Assembly (NCBI RefSeq): GCF_013374995.1
Contig: NZ_CP056030.1
Location: forward strand, 3,070,501 to 3,134,500
Source: Pseudomonas eucalypticola
GTDB lineage: Bacteria; Pseudomonadota; Gammaproteobacteria; Pseudomonadales; Pseudomonadaceae
DNA: 64,000 nt
Direction: 5' to 3'
Each line of letters begins with the position of its first letter. Position 1 is the first letter of the stretch. Below the pieces are notes generated by a model, which was given only the letters and a program-made list of their open reading frames with translations, did no database searches and was not told the DNA's origin. A program made the translations under genes and the position numbers. Shown here piece after piece: positions 41,595-49,343 of this stretch.

Positions 41595-41999
41595 ATGAGC
41601 TTTTTCAGCACAATTCTCGAAAAACTAGGTATCGGCGGTCACTCCGACAGTACACCCACCACGCCACCGCCGACCACCGCACCCAGCACTCCGCCGTCTG
41701 AGACGACACCGCTCGGCTCGCCTTCGCCCACCGCGATCTCACAGGTCGACGTGGCCGCCAAGCTTGAGGCCCTGGCCAGCCAGCATACCGAAACGCTGAA
41801 CTGGCGGACCTCGATCGTCGACCTGCTGAAGCTGCTGGACATCGACAGCAGCCTCACCGCCCGCAAACAGTTGGCTGCCGAGCTTCATTACACGGGCTCC
41901 ACGGACGACTCGGCCGCCATGAACACCTGGCTGCATGGCGCCGTGTTGAGAAAGCTGGCTGAGAACGGCGGCAAGGTACCGGCTGATCTCTTGCATTGA
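41595..41999 (+). CDS. DUF3597-domain protein
   Basis: A 134-residue protein. After a short N-terminal segment (FFSTILEKLGIGG) a Pro/Thr-rich linker (about residues 17-45) leads to the DUF3597 core (VDVAAKLEALASQHTETLNWRTSIVDLLKLLDIDSSL... through MNTWLHGAVLRKLAENGGKVP). The LysM-associated relatives are small stress or peptidoglycan-linked proteins of unknown function. GGAG precedes ATG 41595. Monocistronic as far as can be seen. Confidence 0.85.
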   Translation: MSFFSTILEKLGIGGHSDSTPTTPPPTTAPSTPPSETTPLGSPSPTAISQVDVAAKLEALASQHTETLNWRTSIVDLLKLLDIDSSLTARKQLAAELHYTGSTDDSAAMNTWLHGAVLRKLAENGGKVPADLLH

Positions 42000-42125
42000 G
42001 CTGCCTGCGGAGCGACTGTTGGCGCACAGCACACTGGCGAATGATACGGCGCGGTCCATCAGGGGAACCGCGCCTGCCTTTTGATTGACCCGCAGGCTGT
42101 TTGGCTGGTGCAATACCTGGCCAGG

Positions 42126-42142
42126 CGTTTGCGTTGCAAACG
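42126..42142. promoter_or_regulatory. Small perfect hairpin before the P-loop kinase gene
   Basis: CGTTTGC and GCAAACG are separated by GTT, just upstream of the ribosome site AAAAGGAAG for ATG 42162. It could be an operator or a leader hairpin limiting translation. Confidence 0.35.
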
Positions 42143-42161
42143 TCAATCCAAAAGGAAGCCT

Positions 42162-42782
42162 ATGACAGGTGCCGCGCTATTCATTGCCCTGGACGGGCCG
42201 AAAGGTACCGGCAAGACCACGCTGCTGGAAGCCGTTACGAAGGTGCTGAGGGCTGACGACAAGGTCGTGGTCCGGCTGACTGAAAGGAACAATGACCCTC
42301 ACAGGGCTGAAACCATGGCCCTGGTCAACGAACTCGCGCGAAACCCGAGCCACGAGAGGGAGCGGGGTGTGTGCGAGCGCTTTGCCGACAGCCGTAGCTG
42401 GATCTCGCGCCACGTACTGCCGAAACAGCCTGCGGGCAGTATCATCCTGATGGACCGCTGGTACCCGTCCGATGCCGCGTTTCGCCGGTGGGTGCCGTTT
42501 TCACAGATTCTGCAAATGAACCTGGATCGACAGGTACGCGTCCCCGACTTGCATGTCGGGGTGGTCACCACTCCCGAGCTCTCATGGGCGAGGGCAGCGG
42601 CGCGTGCGCGTGGCTTCGGCAGTACCGTGATCCAGAAGCTCGAGGAGCATGCCGCCAGCACTGAAGCGTTCGAGCGAGCGGCTGTGCAGCACGGCTGGGT
42701 GCTGTGCCGCAACGAAGGAACGGTCGAAGCCGCCACGCTGCAGGTCGTGTCCGAGATCCACCGGTTGCTCCGAGCCCCGTAG
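42162..42782 (+). CDS. Thymidylate kinase-like P-loop protein
   Basis: A 206-residue P-loop nucleotide kinase resembling dTMP kinases: Walker A GPKGTGKTT (12-20), DRW in place of the usual DRY/DRF at the substrate site, and a basic region in place of the LID. No recombination or tRNA gene neighbours it, unlike the housekeeping tmk next to holB. The upstream in-frame TTG start at 42081 is less likely than 42162, which has AAGGAAG. Probable accessory kinase of a deoxynucleotide or unknown substrate. Its stop codon lies in the REP-like element. Confidence 0.75.
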   Translation: MTGAALFIALDGPKGTGKTTLLEAVTKVLRADDKVVVRLTERNNDPHRAETMALVNELARNPSHERERGVCERFADSRSWISRHVLPKQPAGSIILMDRWYPSDAAFRRWVPFSQILQMNLDRQVRVPDLHVGVVTTPELSWARAAARARGFGSTVIQKLEEHAASTEAFERAAVQHGWVLCRNEGTVEAATLQVVSEIHRLLRAP

Positions 42783-42863
42783 CAGCGGACCCGGCCGCGT
42801 CGGGGCGCATCCGGTGTCCCAGGCACTACGCAGCGCCTGGGACGCGGCCAGGTCCGCTGCTAC
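42779..42863. repeat. REP-type cruciform spanning two convergent gene ends
   Basis: GTAGCAGCGGACC (42779-42791) pairs with its inverse at 42851-42863, GGCCGCGTC (42793-42801) with GACGCGGCC (42841-42849), and a nested GTCCCAGGC (42816-42824) with GCCTGGGAC (42835-42843). The stop codons of the kinase (42780-42782) and of the LysR gene (42826-42828) lie inside. It should work as a bidirectional terminator or boundary. Confidence 0.8.
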
Positions 42864-43758
42864 CGGGTGGCTGGAGCAGGCTTCTCGCCAGTTGCAACCA
42901 CGCCTGGGCGGCAAACGACAACTGCCCATGGCGCCGCCAGGCCAACACCAGTTTCCAGATCAACGCCGGCGAGCGTACCTCGACGATCGTGAATTGCTCC
43001 GGCCGCAGGGTCTGGCAGTACATGTGCGGCAGCAAGGCGATGCCCACGCCCAACCCCACCAACGACGCAATGAAATCCCACTGCCCACTGCGCCCGCTGA
43101 TCCGCGGCACAAAACCCGCCTCGGCGCAGGCGTCGGTGACCAGGTCATTGAGGGCAAAAGCGTCGCCATAGAAGATGAAGTCGCAATCGGCCAGCTCGCG
43201 CAGTTCCACGAACGCCCGGCCTTGCCAAGGCGATTGGGCGGGCGCCAGCAGACACAGCGGCGACTCGAACAGCGGCAATGAATCGAACTCCGTCCAGATA
43301 TCCGCCACGCGCGGAAAATCCAGCAACGTGCCCAGTTCCAGGCCGCCGTCGCGCAAATCTGCAACCGTGGCGTTGCTGCCGATCTCGAACAGCTTCAGCT
43401 CGATCTTCGGGTGATTGGCGTGGTACGCCGCCAGCACGGGGGCCAGTACCGTGTGGGTAAAGGGCGACAGCCCCATGCGTAGCACCCCACGGCCCATTTG
43501 CTGCAGGTCGCGCACCTCGACCTTCATGGTGTCATGCAGCGCAATGATCTCCCGGGCCCGTTGCAGTACCACGTGACCGGCATCGGTCACCTGAAAGCGC
43601 TTGCCATCGCGGGCGAGCAGGGCGACGCCAAAGCTCTGCTCCAGTTGCTGCACCATCTTGCTCACCGTCGGCTGAGTGACATGCAAGCGCGTGGCGGCGC
43701 GCGTGAAGCTTTGCTGATCGACCACTTCCACGTAATAGCGCAGCGCGCGGATGTCCAT
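42826..43758 (-). CDS. cidR: LysR-family regulator, CidR-like
   Basis: A 310-residue LysR-type regulator. HTH near residues 16-43 (QQSFTRAATRLHVTQPTVSKMVQQLEQ), effector domain to the C-terminus. Start 43758 is the ATG with the family N-terminus MDIRALRYYVEV; the upstream ATG at 43770 adds four unlikely residues. It is divergent from cidA, 109 bp apart, the usual arrangement of CidR with its targets. The last 14 codons lie in the REP-type cruciform, so its C-terminus is probably variable. Confidence 0.88.
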   Translation of the reverse strand: MDIRALRYYVEVVDQQSFTRAATRLHVTQPTVSKMVQQLEQSFGVALLARDGKRFQVTDAGHVVLQRAREIIALHDTMKVEVRDLQQMGRGVLRMGLSPFTHTVLAPVLAAYHANHPKIELKLFEIGSNATVADLRDGGLELGTLLDFPRVADIWTEFDSLPLFESPLCLLAPAQSPWQGRAFVELRELADCDFIFYGDAFALNDLVTDACAEAGFVPRISGRSGQWDFIASLVGLGVGIALLPHMYCQTLRPEQFTIVEVRSPALIWKLVLAWRRHGQLSFAAQAWLQLARSLLQPPGSSGPGRVPGAA

Positions 43759-43785
43759 GATGCATTCCAAATCGGCATGATTTTG

Positions 43786-43800
43786 ATGAAGTTAATTCAT
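43786..43800. promoter_or_regulatory. LysR-type box between cidR and cidA
   Basis: ATGAA-GTTAA-TTCAT, a perfect dyad with T-N11-A geometry in an AT-rich patch 68 bp before cidA and 28 bp before cidR. Likely the CidR site controlling cidAB and its own gene. Confidence 0.65.
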
Positions 43801-43867
43801 TATATCTTTCAAGGTCAACTGGCTAGCATGGCGTCACTTTCACCTGATCGAACGCCCGGAACACCCC

Positions 43868-44338
43868 ATGTCGACCTCACTCCCTATCCTTTCGAGCAAA
43901 CCGAAGGCCGCCTGGCGCGGGCTGCAAACCCTGGGGCAGGTCCTTTTCCTGGTCCTGATCTGGGCGCTGGCCGACCGCATCGCCACGCTCGCGCACCTGC
44001 CGATTTCCGGCGGCATCCTGGGCCTGCTGATTCTGGTGGCGCTGCTGCTGAGCGGCGTGGTCAAACCCGCCCTGTTCGAACAGGGCGGCGAACTGCTGTT
44101 GGCCAACATGCTGCTGTACTTCATCCCGCTGGTCGTTTCAGTGGTGCAATACACCAGCCTGTTCGAAAGCGAAGGCTTGAAGCTGCTGGTCGCCATCGGG
44201 GTCGGCTTTACATCGGTGCTGGTCACCACGGCCTTGACCGTCGAGTGGTTGTGCGCCTGGACGCGTAAACGACACTTGCAGCGCCTCACCCAACAACGCA
44301 GCAAACGCCCCGTGCTGACCAAACAGGAGCTGGTGTAA
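43868..44338 (+). CDS. cidA: CidA/LrgA-family holin-like membrane protein
   Basis: A 156-residue inner-membrane protein with four predicted helices in the CidA/LrgA pattern (LPISGGILGLLILVALLLSGVVK; LLLANMLLYFIPLVVSVVQY). The basic cytosolic tail (TRKRHLQRLTQQRSKRPV) is longer than usual. It is proposed to act in regulated lysis or overflow-metabolite export together with CidB. Its stop overlaps the cidB start (TAATG). Confidence 0.9.
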   Translation: MSTSLPILSSKPKAAWRGLQTLGQVLFLVLIWALADRIATLAHLPISGGILGLLILVALLLSGVVKPALFEQGGELLLANMLLYFIPLVVSVVQYTSLFESEGLKLLVAIGVGFTSVLVTTALTVEWLCAWTRKRHLQRLTQQRSKRPVLTKQELV

Positions 44339-45027
44339 TGCAGGCTTGGCTGATTTCCCTGCTGTTCCTGTTGGCGACGGTGGGCTTGTTTTACGCCAAC
44401 CAGGCCGTTTACAAACGCTACAAACGCGTGTGGCTGATGCCGGCGATCGTCACGTCCTTGTTGCTGATCGGGCTGGTGCAGGTGACGTCGACTCCGTACT
44501 CGCTGTACTTCCAGGACGCCCACTGGCTGGTGTGGCTGCTGGGCCCGGCGACCGTGGCGTTCGCATTGCCGATCTACCAGAACCGGCACCTCATCCAGAA
44601 ATACTGGCTGGCGCTGTGCCTGGGCAGTGTGGCTGGGATCGTGGTGTCCATCGCCACCACCGAGGTGCTGGTCAAGGCGCTGCATATCGACAGCGACATC
44701 GCCCGCAGTCTGCTGGCGCGTTCGGTGTCCACGCCGTTCGCGGTGGAAGCTTCAGCGCACCTGGGCGGTACGGCGCAGCTGACCGGGTTGTTCGTGATCA
44801 TTACCGGGTTGTTCGGGATTGTGCTGGGTGAGGTGATCCTGGCGCTGCTACCGCTGCGCTCGCGGGTGGCCAAAGGCGCACCGTTTGGGGCAGCGGCGCA
44901 TGGGTTCGGGCTGAGCATTGCCCGGGCGGTGGGGCCGGAAGAGGGGGCAGTGGCCAGCTTGACCATGATTTTCAGTGGCGTGCTGACGGTGGTGTTGGCG
45001 CCGGGGATCGCGCTGCTGCTGGGGTGA
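44338..45027 (+). CDS. cidB: CidB/LrgB-family membrane protein
   Basis: A 229-residue inner-membrane protein with about six to seven helices. The LrgB signature is visible in ARSLLARSVSTPFAVEASAHLGGTAQLTGLFVIITGLFG and GAAAHGFGLSIARAVGPEEGAVASL. It partners CidA, with which it is translationally coupled. A 209-bp region with a partial REP element follows. Confidence 0.92.
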   Translation: MQAWLISLLFLLATVGLFYANQAVYKRYKRVWLMPAIVTSLLLIGLVQVTSTPYSLYFQDAHWLVWLLGPATVAFALPIYQNRHLIQKYWLALCLGSVAGIVVSIATTEVLVKALHIDSDIARSLLARSVSTPFAVEASAHLGGTAQLTGLFVIITGLFGIVLGEVILALLPLRSRVAKGAPFGAAAHGFGLSIARAVGPEEGAVASLTMIFSGVLTVVLAPGIALLLG

Positions 45028-45084
45028 AGTGGCGACTGTCTCTAAGCCACCGCATGCACCGCCAAGGCGGCTTGCGCGCAACGC

Positions 45085-45107
45085 GTAGTAGCGGACCTGC
45101 CCGCGTC
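45085..45107. repeat. Single REP-type half element
   Basis: GTAGTAGCGGACC followed by TGCCCGCGTC resembles one arm of the cruciform at 42779-42863, but no inverse partner lies within the 209-bp cidB-to-ABC gap. Nothing else in the gap looks like a gene. Confidence 0.55.
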
Positions 45108-45236
45108 AAGAACGCCACGCCGTATCAGGCACACCGCATGCATGAACGCCGTCAGGGTAGATAAGCCCAAGCGCTGGCCCTCATGCGCCCCAATCAATGG
45201 CAGAATCTCCCTGACTTGATGGTTTTGGAGAACCCC

Positions 45237-47090
45237 ATGCTTCGCGTGCTCGAACGACGCCTCGACCCTTTCCCTCCCGACGAGCTGCCGCCGCCCCCCG
45301 AAGGGCTGGCGCGCTTCATGTGGGCCTGCACGCGAGGCGCCCGTGGCTACGTGCTGGCACTCGCACTGCTCAGCGCCGGCGTATCCCTGTACGAAGCCTG
45401 GCTGTTTTCCTTCCTCGGGCAGGTCGTGGACCTGCTCTCTACCTGGCAGGCAGGCGGTGAGGGCGCCGGGCAGGAGCGCCACGTGCTGTGGGGCATTGGC
45501 CTTGTGCTGCTGGCCAGTGTCGGCCTGGTGGCCCTGCGCACCATGGTTCAGCACCAGGTGCTGGCCATCAACCTGCCGTTGCGGCTGCGCTGGGACTTCC
45601 ACCGGCTGATGCTGCGCCAGAGCCTGTCGTTTTTCTCCGATGAATTTTCCGGCCGGGTCACCACCAAGGTCATGCAGACGGCGCTCGCCGTGCGCGACGT
45701 GCTGTTCACCGTGATCGAAATCATCCCCGGCATCGGCGTGTACTTTATCGCCATCATCGCCCTGGCTGGCGCCTTCGACCTCAAGCTGATGCTGCCTTTC
45801 GTGGCCTGGATCGTGCTCTTCGGGCTGGCCATGCTGTACTTCGTGCCACGCCTGGGCAAGGTCGGCCAGGAACAGGCCCACGCGCGCTCGTCCATGACCG
45901 GCCGTATCTCGGACGCCTATACCAACATCACCACGGTGAAGCTGTTTTCCCACTCCAAGCGTGAAGCCCAATTCGCCCGCGCGGCGATGGAAGACTTCAA
46001 GCACACGGGCTTTCGCCAGATGCGCCTGGTCAGCCAGTTCGAAATCGTCAACCAGGCGCTGGTCGTCGCCCTCATCCTCGGTGCGGGCGGGTATGCCTTG
46101 TGGTTGTGGCACCAGGGCCAGGTCGGCACCGGCGCCGTGGCTGCGATCACTGCCATGGCCCTGCGTATCAATGGCATGTCGCACTGGATCATGTGGCAGA
46201 TGACGTCGCTGTTCGAGAACATCGGTACCGTCCAGGACGGCATGGGCACCCTGACCCGCGGCCCGAAAGTGCAGGATGCACCGGATGCCAGCACTTTGAT
46301 CACCTCCGGCGGCGCGGTTACCTTCGATGATGTGAGCTTCAACTACAACGGCGAACGCCAGGTGCTCAACGGGCTGAACCTGCACATCCGCGCCGGTGAA
46401 AAAGTCGGCCTGGTCGGCCGCTCAGGCGCCGGTAAATCCACCTTGATCAATCTGCTGCTGCGGTTTTACGACGTGGACAGTGGCGTCATTCGCATCGACG
46501 GGCAGAACATCGCCGAGGTCACCCAGGACAGTCTGCGCAGCGCGGTCGGCATGGTGACCCAGGACACCTCGCTGCTGCACCGCTCCATTCGCGACAACAT
46601 CGCCTACGGCCGGCCTGACGCCACCGATGCGCAGATCCGCCGGGCAGCAGCCAACGCTCAGGCGGATGGCTTCATCAACCAACTGAGCGACCGTGACGGC
46701 CACTCGGGCTACGACACGCTGGTGGGGGAACGGGGCATCAAGCTGTCGGGCGGCCAGCGGCAACGCATCGCCATCGCCCGGGTGATGCTCAAGAACGCGC
46801 CCATCCTGTTACTGGACGAGGCGACCAGCGCCCTGGACTCCGAAGTTGAAGTGGCGATCCAGGAAAGCCTGGACGAGATGATGCAGGGCAAGACCGTGAT
46901 CGCCATCGCGCATCGGCTGTCCACGATCGCGGCGATGGACCGCCTGATCGTGATGGATGAAGGGCAGATCATTGAGCAGGGCACCCATGCGGATTTGCTG
47001 GCGAAGAATGGGACCTATGCGCGGTTGTGGCAGCATCAGAGTGGCGGGTTCCTGGGGGAGGATCAGGGCGTGGTGGAGGAAGTCGAGTAG
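45237..47090 (+). CDS. MsbA/MDR-type ABC exporter (permease-ATPase fusion)
   Basis: A 617-residue half-exporter. Six membrane helices in the first 330 residues, starting at about residue 35 (YVLALALLSAGVSLYEAWLF). The C-terminal ATPase is complete: Walker A GRSGAGKST, Q-loop in VTQDTS, signature LSGGQRQ, Walker B ILLLDEATSALD, and H-loop AIAHRLS. Start 45237 follows TTGGAG. It should export lipids or drugs as a homodimer; substrate unknown. Monocistronic and convergent with the acetyltransferase gene. Confidence 0.93.
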   Translation: MLRVLERRLDPFPPDELPPPPEGLARFMWACTRGARGYVLALALLSAGVSLYEAWLFSFLGQVVDLLSTWQAGGEGAGQERHVLWGIGLVLLASVGLVALRTMVQHQVLAINLPLRLRWDFHRLMLRQSLSFFSDEFSGRVTTKVMQTALAVRDVLFTVIEIIPGIGVYFIAIIALAGAFDLKLMLPFVAWIVLFGLAMLYFVPRLGKVGQEQAHARSSMTGRISDAYTNITTVKLFSHSKREAQFARAAMEDFKHTGFRQMRLVSQFEIVNQALVVALILGAGGYALWLWHQGQVGTGAVAAITAMALRINGMSHWIMWQMTSLFENIGTVQDGMGTLTRGPKVQDAPDASTLITSGGAVTFDDVSFNYNGERQVLNGLNLHIRAGEKVGLVGRSGAGKSTLINLLLRFYDVDSGVIRIDGQNIAEVTQDSLRSAVGMVTQDTSLLHRSIRDNIAYGRPDATDAQIRRAAANAQADGFINQLSDRDGHSGYDTLVGERGIKLSGGQRQRIAIARVMLKNAPILLLDEATSALDSEVEVAIQESLDEMMQGKTVIAIAHRLSTIAAMDRLIVMDEGQIIEQGTHADLLAKNGTYARLWQHQSGGFLGEDQGVVEEVE

Positions 47091-47170
47091 GCGGGCGGAG
47101 GTGTGCAATAGGCAATCTTGCCCTTGCAGACGCTACCCACGAGCTGTTGGGGCCTTGAGACCTCAGGCGG

Positions 47171-47626
47171 CTACCCGTCAAGCCGTCGTTGCATGATGAT
47201 CGTGCGCTCAGCCCCGTGAAACTCGTCGCGGATTTTTCGGTACCCCAAAGCAGCGTAAAACGGCTGCGCCGTAATCGACGACGGCAGCCGTAACGTGTCA
47301 ACACCCATCCTGGCGGCAGTGGCATGAATGGCGCCCATCAACTGCCGACCGATTCCGTTACCTTGGTACGCCGGATCAACGAAGACACTTCTGACCACGT
47401 CACCGTCGAGGCTGGCGGTGCCGACAATGTGTTCGCCTTGCACGGCTACCAGGACGTGACGCTTACCGATCAGCACACTGACGGCTTCAGGTGCAAAGCT
47501 ACGTTCAACCTGGGCGATAACGTCCGGGGGGTAATCCCGTGAATTCGACCCACGCAACGCCGCAATCACCACCCGGCTGATTGCGGCTGCATCGTTGGCT
47601 GTTGCGGGGCGAGTTTGAACGTCCAT
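47171..47626 (-). CDS. GNAT-family N-acetyltransferase
   Basis: A 151-residue acetyltransferase. The acetyl-CoA pyrophosphate loop is DPAYQGNGIGRQLMGAI (near residues 92-108), preceded by VRSVFVDP and followed by GVDTLRLPSSITAQPFYAALGYR. The C-terminus ends in AERTIIMQRRLDG. Substrate not inferable. It lies alone between two convergent or tandem units. Confidence 0.9.
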   Translation of the reverse strand: MDVQTRPATANDAAAISRVVIAALRGSNSRDYPPDVIAQVERSFAPEAVSVLIGKRHVLVAVQGEHIVGTASLDGDVVRSVFVDPAYQGNGIGRQLMGAIHATAARMGVDTLRLPSSITAQPFYAALGYRKIRDEFHGAERTIIMQRRLDG

Positions 47627-47657
47627 ATTGGTAGCCTCGGCGATGGGAGCTGGCCTG

Positions 47658-47753
47658 TCATTTCACTGCAATCAGCGCATCCACCAACTCCTTGGCGCCT
47701 TTAATATGATGCAGCGTTGACCAGACAAGCCATTTCGACAAGCTGCCATTCAT
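47658..47753 (-). pseudogene. Possible gene relic between acetyltransferase and sulfatase
   Basis: A short minus-strand frame with coding-like composition: MNGSLSKWLVWSTLHHIKG then AKELVDALIAVK before a stop. It remains open upstream (GDIYTAQRGICLVT) until a stop near 47800. No ribosome site is seen. It could be the decayed 3' end of an unidentified gene. The rest of the 217-bp gap is without recognisable features. Confidence 0.25.
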
Positions 47754-47843
47754 TGTGACCAAACAAATACCTCGTTGTGCCGTGTATATATCCCCGTCCT
47801 ACGCCCGGTACCACGCTGGGCCCATGCTGCGAATACGCGTTGA

Positions 47844-49343
47844 TCAAGTCGCGTGGCTTCTTGGTAATGAACCATGACCGGGACGCGGTAGCTCAACAGC
47901 CACAAACCGTTGCTGCTGCCCGGGGTCGATAACATCCGCGGTTTCCACCAACCACCTCAAGACACGCGCCATCAGCTGCTGCTGAACGTGGACATAGCCG
48001 GGCTCGTCGGCAAGATTATGCCTCTCGTGGGGATCGTTGAGCCGGTCAAACAGCTGCGCTGGCTCGTACAGCCGCCACACGTACGTCCACTCACGGGTGC
48101 GCAAGGCCACCACCTTGCCGACCGTTTCCGGTTGCTCATGTTGCAGTTGGCTTTTCAGGTCGTAGGGATAGCCGCCGCGCTCCATCAGCGCGGCTTCCTC
48201 GCGGCGGAAACCGCCCTCGCTGAACACCGCCTGACGGTGCGGCTCGGAGGGGTCGCGCAGGCATGCCGTAAAGGCGCGGCCGAAATGGTCGTGCTGCGCG
48301 CGGATACCGGCCAGGTCCAGGAGGGTAGGGAACAGGTCGATCAGTTCCACCAGGGCGTCGCACTGCGCGCCTTGGGCGATGCCGGGCCCGGCGATGATCA
48401 CCGGCGTGCGCACCAGGCACTCTTCAACGCCTGCCGGCCATTTCTCCGCTAACCCGTAATCGCCCAGGTACTCACCGTGGTCGGAAAAGAAGGCTGTGTA
48501 GGCAGGCCGGCCGCCACTGTGTTGCGCGTGGGTGTCCATCACCCGGCCGATCAAGCTGTCGAGCCTCGACACCATGCCGGCGTACACCGCACGCAGTTCC
48601 TGCCACTGCCACGGTCGCAGGCGGTCCCAGCCATGGCGTGTGGCCAACGGATGATGAAACGCCGGCATCGCACCGCTGCCGTGGCGCGGCAGGGGCATGG
48701 CGTCGCGCGGGTAATGGGAAAACCAAGGCTGGGCCGCCGCGAACGGCGGGTGCGGGGAAAGCAGGGGAATGTATAGCACCCATGGCGCTTTCGGGGCGCC
48801 GGCCAGCCAGGCCTGCGCCGTGCGGATGACTTGCTCGTCGAAGTCCACCGCGGTGGCGTCCCGCTCGCCTTCGTAATGAGCGCGGGCCAGGCTGCCGGGC
48901 TCACCGTGAGGCTTGGGCTTGATGAAGTCGCGCAGGTCGGTGATGCCGGTGTCGGCGAAGCCATGTTCATGCAGCGACACTTCCGCTGCGCCTGGACCGA
49001 ACGTGTCACCCCGGGCGCCGGCGTGCACCACGTGGTAGCCATTGTCCTTGAAAGTGCGCAGGAAGTTCGGGTCTTGCGGTGTCAGCAGGTATTGCAAGGT
49101 ACGGTGGCCGTGCACATGGGGGTAAAGGCCGGTCAGGAACGACACCCGCGACGGCGAGCAAACGCTGTGCTGGGTGAACACCTGTCCGAAGCGCACACCC
49201 TGGGCCGCGAGGCGATCCAGGGCCGGGCTGCGCACCGGCGTCTGCGGATTGAAGCCGGGCAGGTAATCGGCCCGCAACTGGTCGGCCACGAAGATGATGA
49301 AGTTGGGGCGCTGTGGCGCCACAGGGGCTTGGCTGCTCATCAT
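47844..49343 (-). CDS. Cysteine-type sulfatase
   Basis: A 499-residue sulfatase with the C-X-P-S-R motif CSPSR (Cys62, to be converted to formylglycine) in a typical context VCSPSRVSFLTGLYPHVHG. Metal ligands include Asp21 in FVADQLR and the FFSDHGEYLGDYG pair. No signal peptide, so it is cytosolic unlike many arylsulfatases, implying that the sulfate ester is imported first. The start overlaps the TonB-receptor stop by one base, so the two are translated together. Confidence 0.93.
   Translation of the reverse strand: MMSSQAPVAPQRPNFIIFVADQLRADYLPGFNPQTPVRSPALDRLAAQGVRFGQVFTQHSVCSPSRVSFLTGLYPHVHGHRTLQYLLTPQDPNFLRTFKDNGYHVVHAGARGDTFGPGAAEVSLHEHGFADTGITDLRDFIKPKPHGEPGSLARAHYEGERDATAVDFDEQVIRTAQAWLAGAPKAPWVLYIPLLSPHPPFAAAQPWFSHYPRDAMPLPRHGSGAMPAFHHPLATRHGWDRLRPWQWQELRAVYAGMVSRLDSLIGRVMDTHAQHSGGRPAYTAFFSDHGEYLGDYGLAEKWPAGVEECLVRTPVIIAGPGIAQGAQCDALVELIDLFPTLLDLAGIRAQHDHFGRAFTACLRDPSEPHRQAVFSEGGFRREEAALMERGGYPYDLKSQLQHEQPETVGKVVALRTREWTYVWRLYEPAQLFDRLNDPHERHNLADEPGYVHVQQQLMARVLRWLVETADVIDPGQQQRFVAVELPRPGHGSLPRSHAT

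Noticed and set aside
45042..46385. Minus-strand open frame across the ABC-exporter gene
   Set aside because: Antisense to a gene with all ABC motifs; product is His/Gln-rich and not protein-like.
47750..47935. Short minus-strand open frame at the sulfatase 3' end
   Set aside because: It overlaps the sulfatase gene in another frame and has no ribosome site or coding bias.
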